From Pseudomonas mucidolens (GTDB lineage Bacteria; Pseudomonadota; Gammaproteobacteria; Pseudomonadales; Pseudomonadaceae): a stretch of 64,000 nt of DNA. Every line of letters starts with the position of its first letter. Within the stretch, counting starts at the first letter, position 1. Where the stretch lies: contig NZ_LT629802.1 of the NCBI RefSeq assembly GCF_900106045.1, forward strand, positions 3,906,001-3,970,000, given 5' to 3'. This document shows positions 10,601 through 19,460 of the stretch, piece after piece. Below the pieces are notes generated by a model. That model saw nothing but the letters and a program-made list of their open reading frames with translations. It did not search any database and was not told where the DNA came from. The translations under genes were made by a program, and so were the position numbers.

Positions 10601-10675
10601 AGGGGCGTCGCCAAGCGGTAAGGCAGCAGGTTTTGATCCTGCCATGCGTTGGTTCGAATCCAGCCGCCCCTGCCA
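10601..10675 (+). tRNA. tRNA-Gln (anticodon TTG)
   Basis: The acceptor stem AGGGGCG (10601-10607) pairs fully with CGCCCCT (10665-10671), followed by the discriminator G and an encoded CCA ending at 10675. The anticodon loop is TTTTGAT with TTG in the anticodon position, and the T arm contains GGTTCGAATCC. It sits between ispE and prs, the normal place for this tRNA in Pseudomonas. Confidence 0.97.
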
Positions 10676-10721
10676 TTTTCCTATACTCATCCAGGTTACC
10701 CTCAGCCTCTAGGTACTGCGC

Positions 10722-11663
10722 GTGTCCAAGATGATGGTCTTTACGGGGAACGCCAACCCCGATCTGGCTCGACGTGTCGTACGTCAGCTGCATATCCCTC
10801 TCGGTGACATCTCTGTCGGCAAATTTTCCGACGGCGAAATTACAGCCGAGATCAATGAGAATGTCCGCGGTAAAGACGTCTTCATTATTCAGCCGACCTG
10901 CGCTCCGACCAACGATAACCTGATGGAACTCGTCGTGATGGCTGATGCCTTCCGCCGCTCCTCAGCGACTCGAATCACAGCCGTAATCCCCTACTTTGGT
11001 TATGCCCGTCAGGATCGCCGTCCGCGTTCCGCACGTGTGGCTATCAGCGCGAAAGTCGTGGCTGACATGCTCACCGTGGTAGGCATCGACCGTGTTCTCA
11101 CGGTTGACCTGCACGCTGACCAAATCCAGGGATTCTTCGATATTCCGGTAGATAACATCTACGGCTCCCCCGTTCTGGTGGATGACATCGAAGATCAGCG
11201 CTTTGAAAACCTGATGATCGTGTCCCCGGACATTGGTGGCGTCGTGCGTGCACGGGCCGTGGCCAAATCCCTGGGCGTTGATCTCGGGATCATCGACAAA
11301 CGCCGCGAGAAAGCCAATCACTCTGAAGTGATGCATATCATCGGTGATGTCGAAGGGCGTACCTGTATTCTGGTTGATGACATGGTCGACACCGCCGGCA
11401 CCCTGTGCCACGCGGCCAAAGCCTTGAAAGAGCACGGTGCGGCTAAAGTCTTCGCCTACTGCACACACCCTGTGCTGTCGGGCCGAGCGATCGAGAACAT
11501 CGAAAATTCTGTGCTGGACGAACTGGTGGTGACCAACACCATCCCGTTGTCTGCTGCTGCTCAAGCCTGTGCGCGTATCCGTCAACTGGATATCGCACCG
11601 GTAGTTGCCGAGGCGGTTCGCCGCATCAGCAATGAAGAATCGATCAGCGCGATGTTCCGTTAA
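10722..11663 (+). CDS. prs: Ribose-phosphate pyrophosphokinase (PRPP synthetase)
   Basis: 313 residues from GTG 10722 (protein [20 protein letters not shown]). It contains [14 protein letters not shown] (Mg/ATP region) and the PRPP-binding loop [15 protein letters not shown]. It makes PRPP from ribose-5-phosphate and ATP for purines, pyrimidines, histidine and tryptophan. The gene ends shortly before a strong intrinsic terminator. Confidence 0.97.
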   Translation: MSKMMVFTGNANPDLARRVVRQLHIPLGDISVGKFSDGEITAEINENVRGKDVFIIQPTCAPTNDNLMELVVMADAFRRSSATRITAVIPYFGYARQDRRPRSARVAISAKVVADMLTVVGIDRVLTVDLHADQIQGFFDIPVDNIYGSPVLVDDIEDQRFENLMIVSPDIGGVVRARAVAKSLGVDLGIIDKRREKANHSEVMHIIGDVEGRTCILVDDMVDTAGTLCHAAKALKEHGAAKVFAYCTHPVLSGRAIENIENSVLDELVVTNTIPLSAAAQACARIRQLDIAPVVAEAVRRISNEESISAMFR

Positions 11664-11699
11664 GGGTCAAACCTTAGCGACATCAACCTGACGAAAAGC

Positions 11700-11736
11700 G
11701 CCCCGCCCCAGCATTCTGTTGGGGCGGGGCTTTTTT
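11700..11736 (+). terminator. Intrinsic terminator after prs
   Basis: GC-rich hairpin GCCCCGCCCCA ... TGGGGCGGGGC (11-bp stem, 9-base loop) followed by TTTTTT. It separates prs from rplY. Confidence 0.95.
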
Positions 11737-11801
11737 GCCCATATCGCCTTTAGCGCTGGTCGCAAACGCTGGGGCGAATGTGGTTATTTTGGAGATACAA
11801 C

Positions 11802-12410
11802 ATGAACGATTTTACCCTGAATGCCGAACAGCGTTCCGACCTGGGGAAAGGTGCGAGCCGCCGCCTGCGTCGTCTCGCAAGCCAAGTTCCAGCTGTAGTC
11901 TACGGTGGTGACAAAGCCCCTGAGTCCATCAGCATGCTGGCTAAAGAAATTGCCAAACTGCTCGAAAACGATGCGGCTTACAGCCACATCATCGAGCTGA
12001 ACGTTGGCGGCAAGAAGCAGAACGTCATCATCAAGGCCCTGCAACGTCACCCGTCCAAAGGCCACGTGCTGCACGCTGACTTCGTTCGCGTAGTCGCCGG
12101 TCAGAAACTGACCGCTATCGTGCCTGTACACTTCGTCGGTGAAGAAGCACCGATCAAGAAAGGTGGCATCATTTCCCACACTGCCACTGAACTGGAAGTG
12201 AGCTGCCTGCCGAAAGATCTGCCTGAGTTCATCGAAGTCGACCTGTCGGCCGCTGAAATCGGCACCATCATTCACTTGTCCGACCTCAAGGCCCCTAAAG
12301 GCGTTGAGTTCGTTGCTCTGGCTCACGATGACGACAAGGCTGTTGCCAACGTCCACGCTCCACGTGTAGTCGCTGCAGATGAAGAAGCTGGCGAAACCGC
12401 TGCAGAGTAA
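11802..12410 (+). CDS. rplY: 50S ribosomal protein L25 / general stress protein Ctc
   Basis: 202 residues from ATG 11802, preceded by GGAG at 11791-11794. The long, two-domain form: an L25 domain binding 5S rRNA ([19 protein letters not shown] at the start) and a C-terminal TL5/CTC beta domain, ending in an acidic tail (EEAGETAAE). A frame start at 11778 is less likely because of this Shine-Dalgarno. A 168-base leader to pth follows (12411-12578) holding a small hairpin (GCCGCA/TGCGGC near 12525-12545) and no gene. Confidence 0.96.
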   Translation: MNDFTLNAEQRSDLGKGASRRLRRLASQVPAVVYGGDKAPESISMLAKEIAKLLENDAAYSHIIELNVGGKKQNVIIKALQRHPSKGHVLHADFVRVVAGQKLTAIVPVHFVGEEAPIKKGGIISHTATELEVSCLPKDLPEFIEVDLSAAEIGTIIHLSDLKAPKGVEFVALAHDDDKAVANVHAPRVVAADEEAGETAAE

Positions 12411-12578
12411 TTTCTCTCTGTAACGTCGGAGCTTGAGGAACATCGCGGACCGGAACGTAGCGAGAAAGCGGGCGATAACGCGAAGTTTATCTCTGGATAA
12501 GTTAGCTCCTTTCGTCCCCTTTCGCCGCACAACGGTTGCGGCGATGTTATCCACAACTCCAAAGGAAGGGCCCCTGTC

Positions 12579-13163
12579 GTGACTGCCATTAAACTGATCG
12601 TTGGCCTGGGAAATCCAGGCGCTGAATACGAACAGACCCGGCACAACGCGGGGGCCCTTTTTGTTGAGCGTATCGCCCACGCGCAAGGCGTCAGTCTTGT
12701 GGCCGAGCGCAAATATTTTGGCCTGACCGGACGCTTCTCGCATCAGGGTCAGGATGTTCGTCTGCTGATTCCCACCACCTACATGAACCGCAGCGGCCAG
12801 GCTGTCGCGGCACTTGCGGGTTTCTTCCGGATCAAACCCGAAGAAATCCTGGTGGCCCATGACGAACTGGACCTGCCACCCGGCGTTGCCAAGCTCAAAC
12901 AAGGCGGCGGCCATGGCGGTCATAATGGTCTGCGTGACATCATCGCGCAGTTGGGCAATCAGAATACCTTTTACCGTCTGCGGCTCGGCATTGGCCACCC
13001 AGGCGTTGCCAGTATGGTTTCAAATTTCGTCCTGGGTCGTGCGCCACGCGCCGAACAGGAAAAACTCGATGCCAGCATCGATTTTGCCCTCGGCGTGCTG
13101 CCGGATATCTTCGCCGGTGAATGGAACCGCGCGATGAAAAACCTGCACAGCCAGAAGGCCTGA
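12579..13163 (+). CDS. pth: Peptidyl-tRNA hydrolase
   Basis: 194 residues from GTG 12579, with GGAAGG about 10 bases upstream. It begins [20 protein letters not shown] with the catalytic histidine in TRHNAG, and contains [13 protein letters not shown]. It recycles peptidyl-tRNAs dropped from ribosomes. The gene order rplY-pth-ychF is the standard one in gamma-proteobacteria. Confidence 0.97.
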   Translation: MTAIKLIVGLGNPGAEYEQTRHNAGALFVERIAHAQGVSLVAERKYFGLTGRFSHQGQDVRLLIPTTYMNRSGQAVAALAGFFRIKPEEILVAHDELDLPPGVAKLKQGGGHGGHNGLRDIIAQLGNQNTFYRLRLGIGHPGVASMVSNFVLGRAPRAEQEKLDASIDFALGVLPDIFAGEWNRAMKNLHSQKA

Positions 13164-13185
13164 CTTTTATCCGAGGGGAAACACC

Positions 13186-14286
13186 ATGGGATTCAATTGC
13201 GGCATCGTCGGCCTGCCCAACGTCGGCAAGTCCACCCTGTTCAACGCCCTGACCAAATCCGGTATTGCGGCGGAGAACTTCCCCTTCTGCACCATCGAAC
13301 CCAACAGCGGCATCGTGCCCATGCCCGATCCGCGCCTGGACGCACTGGCGGCCATCGTCAATCCCAAGCGCGTCCTGCCGACCACCATGGAATTCGTCGA
13401 CATTGCAGGCCTGGTGGCCGGCGCTTCGAAAGGTGAAGGCCTGGGCAACAAGTTCCTGGCCAACATTCGCGAAACCGATGCCATCGCCCACGTGGTCCGC
13501 TGCTTCGAAGACGAGAACGTGATTCACGTTTCCAACAGCGTTGACCCGAAACGCGACATCGAGATTATCGACCTGGAACTGATCTTCGCCGACCTCGACA
13601 GTTGCGAAAAGCAGCTGCAGAAAGTCGCGCGCAACGCCAAGGGCGGCGACAAGGATGCGGTGGTCCAGAAAGGCCTGCTGGAGCAATTGATCGCCTACTT
13701 CACCGAAGGCAAGCCGGCACGCAGTTTGATGAAGACCATGAATACCGATGAAAAAGCGGTGATTCGTGGCTTCCACCTGCTGACCACCAAGCCGGTGATG
13801 TACATCGCCAACGTCGCCGAAGACGGCTTTGAGAACAACCCGCTGCTGGATGTGGTGAAGGCCATTGCCGAAGAAGAAGGCGCCATGGTCGTGCCTGTCT
13901 GCAACAAGATCGAAGCGGAAATCGCCGAGCTGGATGACGGCGAAGAAAAAGACATGTTCCTTGAGGCCCTCGGCCTCGAAGAGCCTGGCCTGAACCGTGT
14001 GATCCGCGCCGGCTATGAAATGCTCAACCTGCAGACCTACTTCACCGCAGGTGTCGAAGAAGTTCGCGCATGGACTGTCCGCGTGGGCGCTACCGCCCCC
14101 CAGGGCGCCGGCGTGATCCACACCGACTTCGAGAAAGGTTTTATCCGTGCCGAAGTCATCGCCTACAACGACTTCATTCAGTACAAGGGTGAAGCGGGAG
14201 CCAAGGAAGCCGGCAAATGGCGCCTGGAAGGCAAGGAGTACATCATTAAAGATGGCGATGTGATGCACTTCCGCTTTAACGTGTAG
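13186..14286 (+). CDS. ychF: Redox-regulated ATPase YchF (OLA1 type)
   Basis: 366 residues. GTPase-like motifs: P-loop [14 protein letters not shown], switch/G3 [20 protein letters not shown], and CNKIEAE in place of the canonical NKxD, consistent with ATP specificity. The C-terminal TGS domain ends in [10 protein letters not shown]. Preceded by GAGGGG about 10 bases upstream. Starts 22 bases after pth. Confidence 0.97.
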   Translation: MGFNCGIVGLPNVGKSTLFNALTKSGIAAENFPFCTIEPNSGIVPMPDPRLDALAAIVNPKRVLPTTMEFVDIAGLVAGASKGEGLGNKFLANIRETDAIAHVVRCFEDENVIHVSNSVDPKRDIEIIDLELIFADLDSCEKQLQKVARNAKGGDKDAVVQKGLLEQLIAYFTEGKPARSLMKTMNTDEKAVIRGFHLLTTKPVMYIANVAEDGFENNPLLDVVKAIAEEEGAMVVPVCNKIEAEIAELDDGEEKDMFLEALGLEEPGLNRVIRAGYEMLNLQTYFTAGVEEVRAWTVRVGATAPQGAGVIHTDFEKGFIRAEVIAYNDFIQYKGEAGAKEAGKWRLEGKEYIIKDGDVMHFRFNV

Positions 14287-14310
14287 TCTTGCTGAAGAGA
14301 CTTATCCCGG

Positions 14311-14340
14311 AAAAAACCGATGCCTGGCATCGGTTTTTTT
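14311..14340. terminator. Bidirectional intrinsic terminator after ychF
   Basis: AAAAAACCGATGCC / GGCATCGGTTTTTTT, a symmetric stem flanked by A and T tracts. It closes the core operon and forms the left boundary of the type III secretion block. Confidence 0.95.
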
Positions 14341-14667
14341 ATGCGCGCTGAAAGACTTAAACAGCAATAAACAACGATAAAACACTGCATAAAACACATA
14401 AATAATCTTAAGACAAATCCCACATCCAGGATGTCGACAACTGACATCTAAACCCCGGAATAGTTTTTACCCTGAACTTAATGAGCGGCATTGAACCTGC
14501 GCCTACATCCCTCAAAGGTAAAACCCATAACATTAACTGTAACTAAACAGGCTTTGCTTGAGAGCCCTCAGGATCTTGCAGGTCAGCAGCGTTTTTTTTC
14601 AACTGCCGCTTTTCTCCGCCCATCAAAAACCAAGAAATCACAGGCATCTCCTGTTGGAGCAAGGACA
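14341..14667. other. Intergenic region before the hrpS-like activator
   Basis: About 330 bases, clearly more AT-rich than the flanking core genes up to roughly 14480. It must hold the promoter of the activator gene. I see no hrp box and no convincing -24/-12 promoter. An in-frame extension of the activator reaches back to 14491, but its residues are not family-like. Confidence 0.5.
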
Positions 14668-15588
14668 ATGCCGGTATCCCTGGCCAACGATGAAAGCCCA
14701 GCGCATACAAGCGAACACGCAGACCTGGAAACAACCATCCAGACCATGGCAGCACGCAATATTGATGTTTTGTTATTGGGAGAAACCGGGACCGGCAAGG
14801 ACACCTTGGCAGAGCGGATTCACCGTTTATCTGGCCGCCGAGGCAGTTTTGTCGCAATAAACTGTGCCGCCATTCCAGAGAGTCTTGCCGAGAGCCAACT
14901 ATTTGGGGTCACCAATGGTGCATTCACCGGCGCGGTTCAATCGCGGGCTGGCTTTATTGAGGCGGCCCATCTGGGCACCTTGTATCTGGATGAAATAGAT
15001 AGTATGCCGTTGCCCCTGCAAGCCAAATTGTTGCGCGCACTGGAGTCACGCGGTGTAGAACGCCTGGGGTCAACCAAGTTCATTGCCGTAGACATGCGCG
15101 TCATCGCCTCGGCCCAAAACTCGCTCCAGGAAATGGTCGAGCGAGGGCGATTCAGGCAAGACCTGTACTTTCGACTGAATGTCGTCAGCATCAATCTTCC
15201 GCCTTTACGGGAGCGACGCGAGCAAATAATCCCGTTATTTTTAAAGCTGATCAACCACGAAGCAAAACAATTCAAGTGTACGGCGCCCGTGCCTGGTCAC
15301 TCTTTGCTTCAAGAAGTACTTTGTTACTCCTGGCCAGGCAATGTTCGGGAACTGCGTTCGGCAGCCAAACGTTTCATACTCGGGCTGCCCGCCATTTCAT
15401 CAAGTTGCGAAAAGTCCAAAAAAATAAAAATGACGTTAAAAGAGCGTTTGGGTCATATAGAAAAAACCCTGATCCTGGACTCGTTACGCCGTCACTCGAT
15501 GAGCGTGGAAGCAGCAGCCCTTGAGCTTTGCGTCCCACGCCGAACGCTCTATCACCGGATGAAACAATTAGAAATAGCGCTGGCGTAA
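14668..15588 (+). CDS. hrpS: Sigma-54 enhancer-binding activator of the Hrp system (HrpS/RspR type)
   Basis: 306 residues from ATG 14668, which has AAGGA just upstream; P. syringae HrpS is about the same length. An AAA+ domain follows almost at once: Walker A GETGTGKDT, GAFTGA loop (interacts with sigma-54), Walker B LYLDEID, and PGNVREL. The C-terminus is a Fis-type helix-turn-helix (SVEAAALELCVPRRTLYHRM). There is no receiver domain, as in HrpR/HrpS. In P. syringae HrpR and HrpS act as a pair; here only one such gene is present, as in Erwinia HrpS and SBW25 RspR. Its likely target is the -24/-12 promoter of hrpL at 32.6 kb. Confidence 0.93.
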   Translation: MPVSLANDESPAHTSEHADLETTIQTMAARNIDVLLLGETGTGKDTLAERIHRLSGRRGSFVAINCAAIPESLAESQLFGVTNGAFTGAVQSRAGFIEAAHLGTLYLDEIDSMPLPLQAKLLRALESRGVERLGSTKFIAVDMRVIASAQNSLQEMVERGRFRQDLYFRLNVVSINLPPLRERREQIIPLFLKLINHEAKQFKCTAPVPGHSLLQEVLCYSWPGNVRELRSAAKRFILGLPAISSSCEKSKKIKMTLKERLGHIEKTLILDSLRRHSMSVEAAALELCVPRRTLYHRMKQLEIALA

Positions 15589-15595
15589 TACATGC

Positions 15596-15624
15596 GGAAC
15601 CCTTGATCGGCCTCTCCCCACTCA
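15596..15624 (+). promoter_or_regulatory. hrp box (HrpL promoter) for the rightward T3SS operon
   Basis: GGAACC at 15596-15601, a 16-base spacer, then CCACTCA at 15618-15624: an exact match to GGAACC-N16-CCACNNA. It begins 8 bases after the activator gene and precedes the small secreted-protein candidates and hrpB-hrcJ-hrpD-hrpE. Confidence 0.92.
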
Positions 15625-15689
15625 CACAAGCATGAATCAACTGAAAAATGATTCTGACAGATATCCACTGTTTTATTGGAGAGCGATAT

Positions 15690-16010
15690 ATGGCGTTCGT
15701 TATCGAGCCTATCATCAACTTATTCAAAAAACCTGATATGACCCAGGTTAACAAAAACACTCAGGAAAACGCAGAACTTGTCAGGGAGATGAAGCAATCG
15801 CTTGAAGAGACCAACAGAGCGATCAAGCACTCTATCGCGTCGATTTCAGAATCAATAAAACCTTTCGCCCTCACTCAGCCGGGCTTGCCTGGTTACTCTC
15901 CCGAGGTCAGGGGAAACACCGTCAGCGCGCCTACAACAACGTCGCTGCAAAGCCCAGCCCCTTGGACACTTGCGACGACATCTCGACCGCCTTTCCCACC
16001 GATTGGCTGA
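15690..16010 (+). CDS. Small protein at the hrpA/hrpZ position, unknown
   Basis: 106 residues from ATG 15690, with GGAG at 15678; the in-frame start at 15648 is upstream of this Shine-Dalgarno. It is the first gene after the hrp box, about 65 bases beyond it, so it should be HrpL-controlled. The N-terminal 60 residues are helical and polar (KNTQENAELVREMKQSLEE); the C-terminal 45 are rich in Pro, Ser and Thr without cysteine, a composition common in type III secreted proteins and harpins. No homologue recognised. It could be a harpin-like helper, a secreted substrate or a chaperone. Confidence 0.7.
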   Translation: MAFVIEPIINLFKKPDMTQVNKNTQENAELVREMKQSLEETNRAIKHSIASISESIKPFALTQPGLPGYSPEVRGNTVSAPTTTSLQSPAPWTLATTSRPPFPPIG

Positions 16011-16137
16011 TCAAAACTAAATGAAAGCAGACTCCTTAACCCAGACCGATAAAGCGAGGTGCGTTCTAAACAAAAACTCTGCGTTCACGTGACAGACTTT
16101 TCCTTTCCTATAACCAGTAATAAGCAAGGAGTTTCAA

Positions 16138-16329
16138 ATGGGTCCATTAGCGATGCTTGGACAGGCAGGCAGTATGGCGGCAGGTGATGCGGCCGCGGGT
16201 ATGGCAGCGGCCGAAGATGCACGCAGAAAGCTGGCAGACGTGCAAAACGGGATCGCCAAAAGCCAGCGTGAGGAGACCAACCAATTGATCAGCGGCCTTC
16301 TGGCGACTGCGGGCGGCGTTCGCTATTAA
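16138..16329 (+). CDS. Candidate Hrp pilin (HrpA-like)
   Basis: 63 residues with a near-ideal ribosome binding site (AAGGAG, 6-base spacer, ATG 16138). The protein is Ala/Gly-rich at the N-terminus, predicted helical, has no cysteine, and ends in a hydrophobic-polar helix (TNQLISGLLATAGG). Erwinia amylovora HrpA is of similar size and P. syringae HrpA is about 110 residues; these pilins are barely conserved in sequence. Position between the hrp box and hrpB, where hrpA/hrpZ lie in Hrp1 systems, is the main argument. Could instead be another secreted protein. Confidence 0.65.
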   Translation: MGPLAMLGQAGSMAAGDAAAGMAAAEDARRKLADVQNGIAKSQREETNQLISGLLATAGGVRY

Positions 16330-16448
16330 TCGAAAGGCTCTTCCCTTTTGCAAGGCACAAGGGAAGAGCTACTTCGCGCCTGGCAACTGCATGTCTCAAC
16401 ACCTGTGTGTTCTCTAATCCACAGGTGCCGCCCAGCGACCAACGGAAC

Positions 16449-16799
16449 ATGAAGATGCAAATAGACACCGATAGACCTTACGCTCGCGTCCGCCCATACG
16501 AAACGCCTGCCAACGCCCCGGCGACCTCCGATATCAATTGGTTCAGTGCGACTATTGAGTCGCCACCATCCCATGAAACAAAGCCCACGCTTTCCTCGCT
16601 CGCCCAGTCCTCGAATCTTTTGAATTCGTTGTCCAGCAAAGCGGGGAATGATTTGAAGCGGCTCAGTAAAAGCTCCGATCCCATGGATATTGTCGCAACG
16701 ACACGATCGCTGTCAGCGCTCAGCACTGAAGTGACCTTGGCAGCCAAGATTGTCAACAAAAGCGTACAGGCCGTAGAAAAGCTCACCAACCTGTCATAG
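16449..16799 (+). CDS. hrpB: HrpB (SctI, inner rod) T3SS protein
   Basis: 116 residues from ATG 16449 (MKMQIDTDRPYARVRPYE). The variable N-terminus is followed by the conserved YscI/HrpB C-terminal helix (DIVATTRSLSALSTEVTLAA then KIVNKSVQAVEKLTNL), which forms the inner rod linking the export gate to the needle or pilus. A start at 16407 would add 14 non-family residues. It precedes hrcJ by 8 bases, as in P. syringae. Confidence 0.85.
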   Translation: MKMQIDTDRPYARVRPYETPANAPATSDINWFSATIESPPSHETKPTLSSLAQSSNLLNSLSSKAGNDLKRLSKSSDPMDIVATTRSLSALSTEVTLAAKIVNKSVQAVEKLTNLS

Positions 16800-16807
16800 G
16801 TAACTGT

Positions 16808-17629
16808 ATGCAAGGCTTTCAGTATAAATACTGTGTGTTTTTACTCATATTGCTGCTCGGTGGATGCGGTGAAAGCGTTGAGCTGCATCGCCAGCTCTCC
16901 GAACAAGAAGCCAACGAAGTGATTGCCGAGCTGGAAAGCAAACAGATCAAGGCTCAAAAAGCCTCAGCCAAAGACGGAGTGGTGGTCCGGGTGGAGGCCA
17001 AGGACATCGGCCGGGCGGTGCGTACGCTGGAAGCGGTTGGACTGCCGCACCATGCCAGGTCGACCCTCGGTGACATTTTCCGCAAGGAAGGCGTCATTTC
17101 CACGCCCCTTGAGGAGCGGGCACGTTACATCTATGCACTGTCCCAGGAGCTTGAGTCCACGCTGACCAACATCGACGGCGTCATCGTCGCCCGCGTGCAT
17201 GTGGTGTTGCCAGAACGTATTGCGCCAGGGGAACCGGTCCAGCCGGCGTCTGCCTCCATATTCATCAAACACGATCCCCAGTTGGAGCCCGACAGCATAC
17301 GCCCCCGCGTGCGGCGCATGGTGGCCAGCGGCATCCCTGGCATGGCGACCGCTGTGGATAACCCACAGAAGCTGACCGTCGTATTCGTCCCGGCCGCTGC
17401 CTATCAGGAAGAACGAGCATTGAGCTATGTAGGCCCGTTCCTGATCGCCAGTGAAGACGCCAGCTTTTGGCGAAGCATCTTGTTCATGCTGATTGTGTTG
17501 CCGTTTCTCGCAGGTTTTGGCGTGGTGCTGTGGTTCAAACGGCGTTCGGCCGAGGTCCCGCGCCATCCTGCGGAATCACCGCGACAATCTGTTCCTGCTT
17601 ATGAGCGGCCCGAAAACCCGCTGCCATGA
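16808..17629 (+). CDS. hrcJ: HrcJ (SctJ), inner-membrane ring lipoprotein
   Basis: 273 residues. Signal peptide with lipobox LLGGC, the YscJ/PrgK ring-building domains (GVVVRVEAKDIGRAVRTLE; ARVHVVLPER; MVASGIPGM), then a C-terminal transmembrane helix (ILFMLIVLPFLAGFGVVLWF) and a basic cytoplasmic tail. It forms the inner-membrane ring of the secreton. The 3' end overlaps hrpD by 4 bases (ATGA). Confidence 0.96.
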   Translation: MQGFQYKYCVFLLILLLGGCGESVELHRQLSEQEANEVIAELESKQIKAQKASAKDGVVVRVEAKDIGRAVRTLEAVGLPHHARSTLGDIFRKEGVISTPLEERARYIYALSQELESTLTNIDGVIVARVHVVLPERIAPGEPVQPASASIFIKHDPQLEPDSIRPRVRRMVASGIPGMATAVDNPQKLTVVFVPAAAYQEERALSYVGPFLIASEDASFWRSILFMLIVLPFLAGFGVVLWFKRRSAEVPRHPAESPRQSVPAYERPENPLP

Positions 17630-18162
17630 ACGATGAACTCAGTTGGGTACGGTGGTGGGCGCACGCCTGGAAAGAAGCGCATACCGATTGGTTGCCTCAA
17701 GGTTTAGCCGCGGTGAAACCCGAGTCGCTGCTGAACCTCGCTCAAGCCCGGCACATGAACTTGGCGCACGCGTTTGCGATAGAGCCCTGCCAACCGCTCA
17801 AGCCCCACCCTGCTCACTTGCGCTTCGTACTGGCCGATCCCTATGAGAGACAAGTGATCCTGCAACGGGTAGAAGCAGCGTGCCGCCCGCAGGTTCAACT
17901 GCAACTGAGTGAGGACGAAGGCCTATGGTGTTGCCGCATCGCCAAAGCCATGAACACCGAGTCCTGGCTGGCCCCAACCGATGATCCCCTGCAACTGCTG
18001 CGAGCTTGGGTCCCGGCACAATGCTGGCAGCGATTACGGGTCAGTTTTGCCCGAGAGCGTATCCTCGAACTTGAACAAGCCCGCCCTCTCCTTCTGTCCC
18101 CAGCCAAGTTGGATGCCCTTTGGCAGGCCGTCATCTGGCGGACCCTTTCCTCGCGGATTTGA
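17626..18162 (+). CDS. hrpD: HrpD (SctK-like) sorting-platform protein
   Basis: 178 residues, coupled to hrcJ by an ATGA overlap. It has no signal peptide or membrane segment and many Leu/Trp/Ala residues. Identification rests on position between hrcJ and hrpE plus length; HrpD in P. syringae is about 176 residues and corresponds to SctK, which links the cytoplasmic sorting platform to the inner-membrane ring. Confidence 0.85.
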   Translation: MNDELSWVRWWAHAWKEAHTDWLPQGLAAVKPESLLNLAQARHMNLAHAFAIEPCQPLKPHPAHLRFVLADPYERQVILQRVEAACRPQVQLQLSEDEGLWCCRIAKAMNTESWLAPTDDPLQLLRAWVPAQCWQRLRVSFARERILELEQARPLLLSPAKLDALWQAVIWRTLSSRI

Positions 18163-18196
18163 GCCATCGCAGTCAGGCGCCATAAGGTACGCAATC

Positions 18197-18799
18197 ATGC
18201 TATCGCTACGCAAAATCAAGCTTCACCCAGAAGCCGCGGGCTTATCACAGCCTGTGATTTCACGGGAAACCTTAGTCGATTGCGGCCGCGCCGAGGCACT
18301 GCTCAAAAGCACACAGATGAAAGCGCAAGCGATGCTGCAGCACGCTGAACAGGACCGCGAACGCTTGCTCGCACAAGCACGAGCGGACTTCTGGAGGCAG
18401 GCAAACACTCAGCTCCAACGCTGGGAAGCTGAACGCCAAGCGATGAACAGTGCGCTGGAAAATCACGCCACCCACCTCGTCAACACGGCGCTGCAACAAT
18501 TGCTGGGAGAGGTGGTGGCGCCGCAACGCCTGAACGCGCTGCTAAGACAGTTGATCCAGGCAAAAAGTACTCAAATGAAAGTCACACTGCGCTGTAACCC
18601 ACAAACCTATGCACAGATTCAGGGCTGGCTGGCGCGCGATGGTGCAACCGCCTGGCATCTGCAGCCGGATGCAAGCCTGGGCGCCCTGGCCCTGGTGCTT
18701 GAAACCGAAGAAGGAGACCTGCGCATCGACTGGGAAACCGCCGTCAGCCGGTTACTGCTCAATGAACACGGACCATTGGAACCAACTCCACATCATTAG
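18197..18799 (+). CDS. hrpE: HrpE (SctL/HrcL), ATPase stator
   Basis: 200 residues from ATG 18197 (MLSLRKIKLHPEAAG) with AAGG upstream; a longer open frame from 17981 lies inside hrpD and is not coding-like. The middle is a long Gln/Glu/Arg/Ala coiled helix (about residues 35-90), followed by a compact C-terminal domain, as in FliH/YscL/HrpE. It holds and restrains the ATPase HrcN. Its last 22 bases carry the hrp box of the following operon. Confidence 0.9.
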   Translation: MLSLRKIKLHPEAAGLSQPVISRETLVDCGRAEALLKSTQMKAQAMLQHAEQDRERLLAQARADFWRQANTQLQRWEAERQAMNSALENHATHLVNTALQQLLGEVVAPQRLNALLRQLIQAKSTQMKVTLRCNPQTYAQIQGWLARDGATAWHLQPDASLGALALVLETEEGDLRIDWETAVSRLLLNEHGPLEPTPHH

Positions 18800-18806
18800 C
18801 CACACA
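18778..18806 (+). promoter_or_regulatory. hrp box for the hrpF-hrpG-hrcC-hrpT-hrpV operon
   Basis: GGAACC at 18778-18783, 16-base spacer, CCACACA at 18800-18806; exact consensus. It straddles the 3' end of hrpE and lies 28 bases before the hrpF start, which matches the separate hrpF (hrpC) promoter known in P. syringae. Confidence 0.93.
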
Positions 18807-18833
18807 CTCGGGACGATCCAGTGGAGTAAAAAC

Positions 18834-19052
18834 ATGGCAACTTATGAATCTGTCCAACGGGGAATCGACAGCCGTTTTTTGCAGGCCCAAAAAGCCGTCG
18901 ATGACATCGCAATGAACAACACGGGCAGCCTTGAGGACGTACAGCGCTTTCATGACGCCATGAAAGGTTTGCAGTTCGCCTCTGCGGCGTTGAAAGAGCA
19001 GACACGCCTGAAGTCCAGCCTCTCAAAAACCATTATCGATGCCATCCAATGA
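18834..19052 (+). CDS. hrpF: HrpF, small T3SS protein
   Basis: 72 residues from ATG 18834, with GGAG at 18823-18826. All-helical and polar (RFLQAQKAVDDIAMNNTGSL), ending TIIDAIQ. HrpF of P. syringae is about 74 residues and is required for secretion; it has been compared to PscE-type co-chaperones. First gene behind its own hrp box; it overlaps hrpG by 14 bases. Confidence 0.87.
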   Translation: MATYESVQRGIDSRFLQAQKAVDDIAMNNTGSLEDVQRFHDAMKGLQFASAALKEQTRLKSSLSKTIIDAIQ

Positions 19053-19443
19053 GTTGGACGCCACGCTCGAACGCTGGTTGAACTCGGGGCACGCGTGGCT
19101 GCAACTGTGCGAAAACACTGATGCCGTCACCCTTGGCCGTACCCTTGAAGGCGTGTTGCTGAGCGCTCAACTCTGCGCGGGCAAGGCGGACACGCTACAG
19201 TTGGAGAAGTACTTGATGCTCGGCCGTTCCAGCCTGGCGTACTTCCAGGGAGCGCTCGCCCAAGCCCCCGATGACGGCGGTTTGTGGATCTTGCTGGCAC
19301 TCGAGAAAAGCGCCGACCTGCGCACGCTACGCACAGGCCTGACAGATCTTCTGAATCAGCGCGACACCTGGCGTGCCCTGGCCCAGCGCGTCGTTCAACC
19401 CGCTGACCGTCGCCCCCATTTGCCGATCCATTCATTGTCGTAA
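19039..19443 (+). CDS. hrpG: HrpG, chaperone-like T3SS regulator
   Basis: 134 residues from ATG 19039 (MPSNELDATLERW), overlapping hrpF in another frame. Helical, TPR-like composition. In P. syringae HrpG counteracts HrpV, releasing HrpS, and resembles PscG-type chaperones. Identified from position, length and the paired hrpF and hrpV genes. Confidence 0.85.
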   Translation: MPSNELDATLERWLNSGHAWLQLCENTDAVTLGRTLEGVLLSAQLCAGKADTLQLEKYLMLGRSSLAYFQGALAQAPDDGGLWILLALEKSADLRTLRTGLTDLLNQRDTWRALAQRVVQPADRRPHLPIHSLS

Positions 19444-19460
19444 CAGACCGAGGCCCTTTC

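Noticed and set aside
11784..12998. 404-codon open frame on the minus strand
   Set aside because: Antisense to rplY and pth, spanning their intergenic leader; no family features.
12940..14268. 442-codon open frame on the minus strand
   Set aside because: Antisense shadow of ychF and the end of pth; His/Asp/Val-rich without any domain.
14491..14667. Upstream extension of the HrpS-like activator
   Set aside because: ATG 14668 has a Shine-Dalgarno and gives the normal HrpS length; the extra 59 residues are not family-like.
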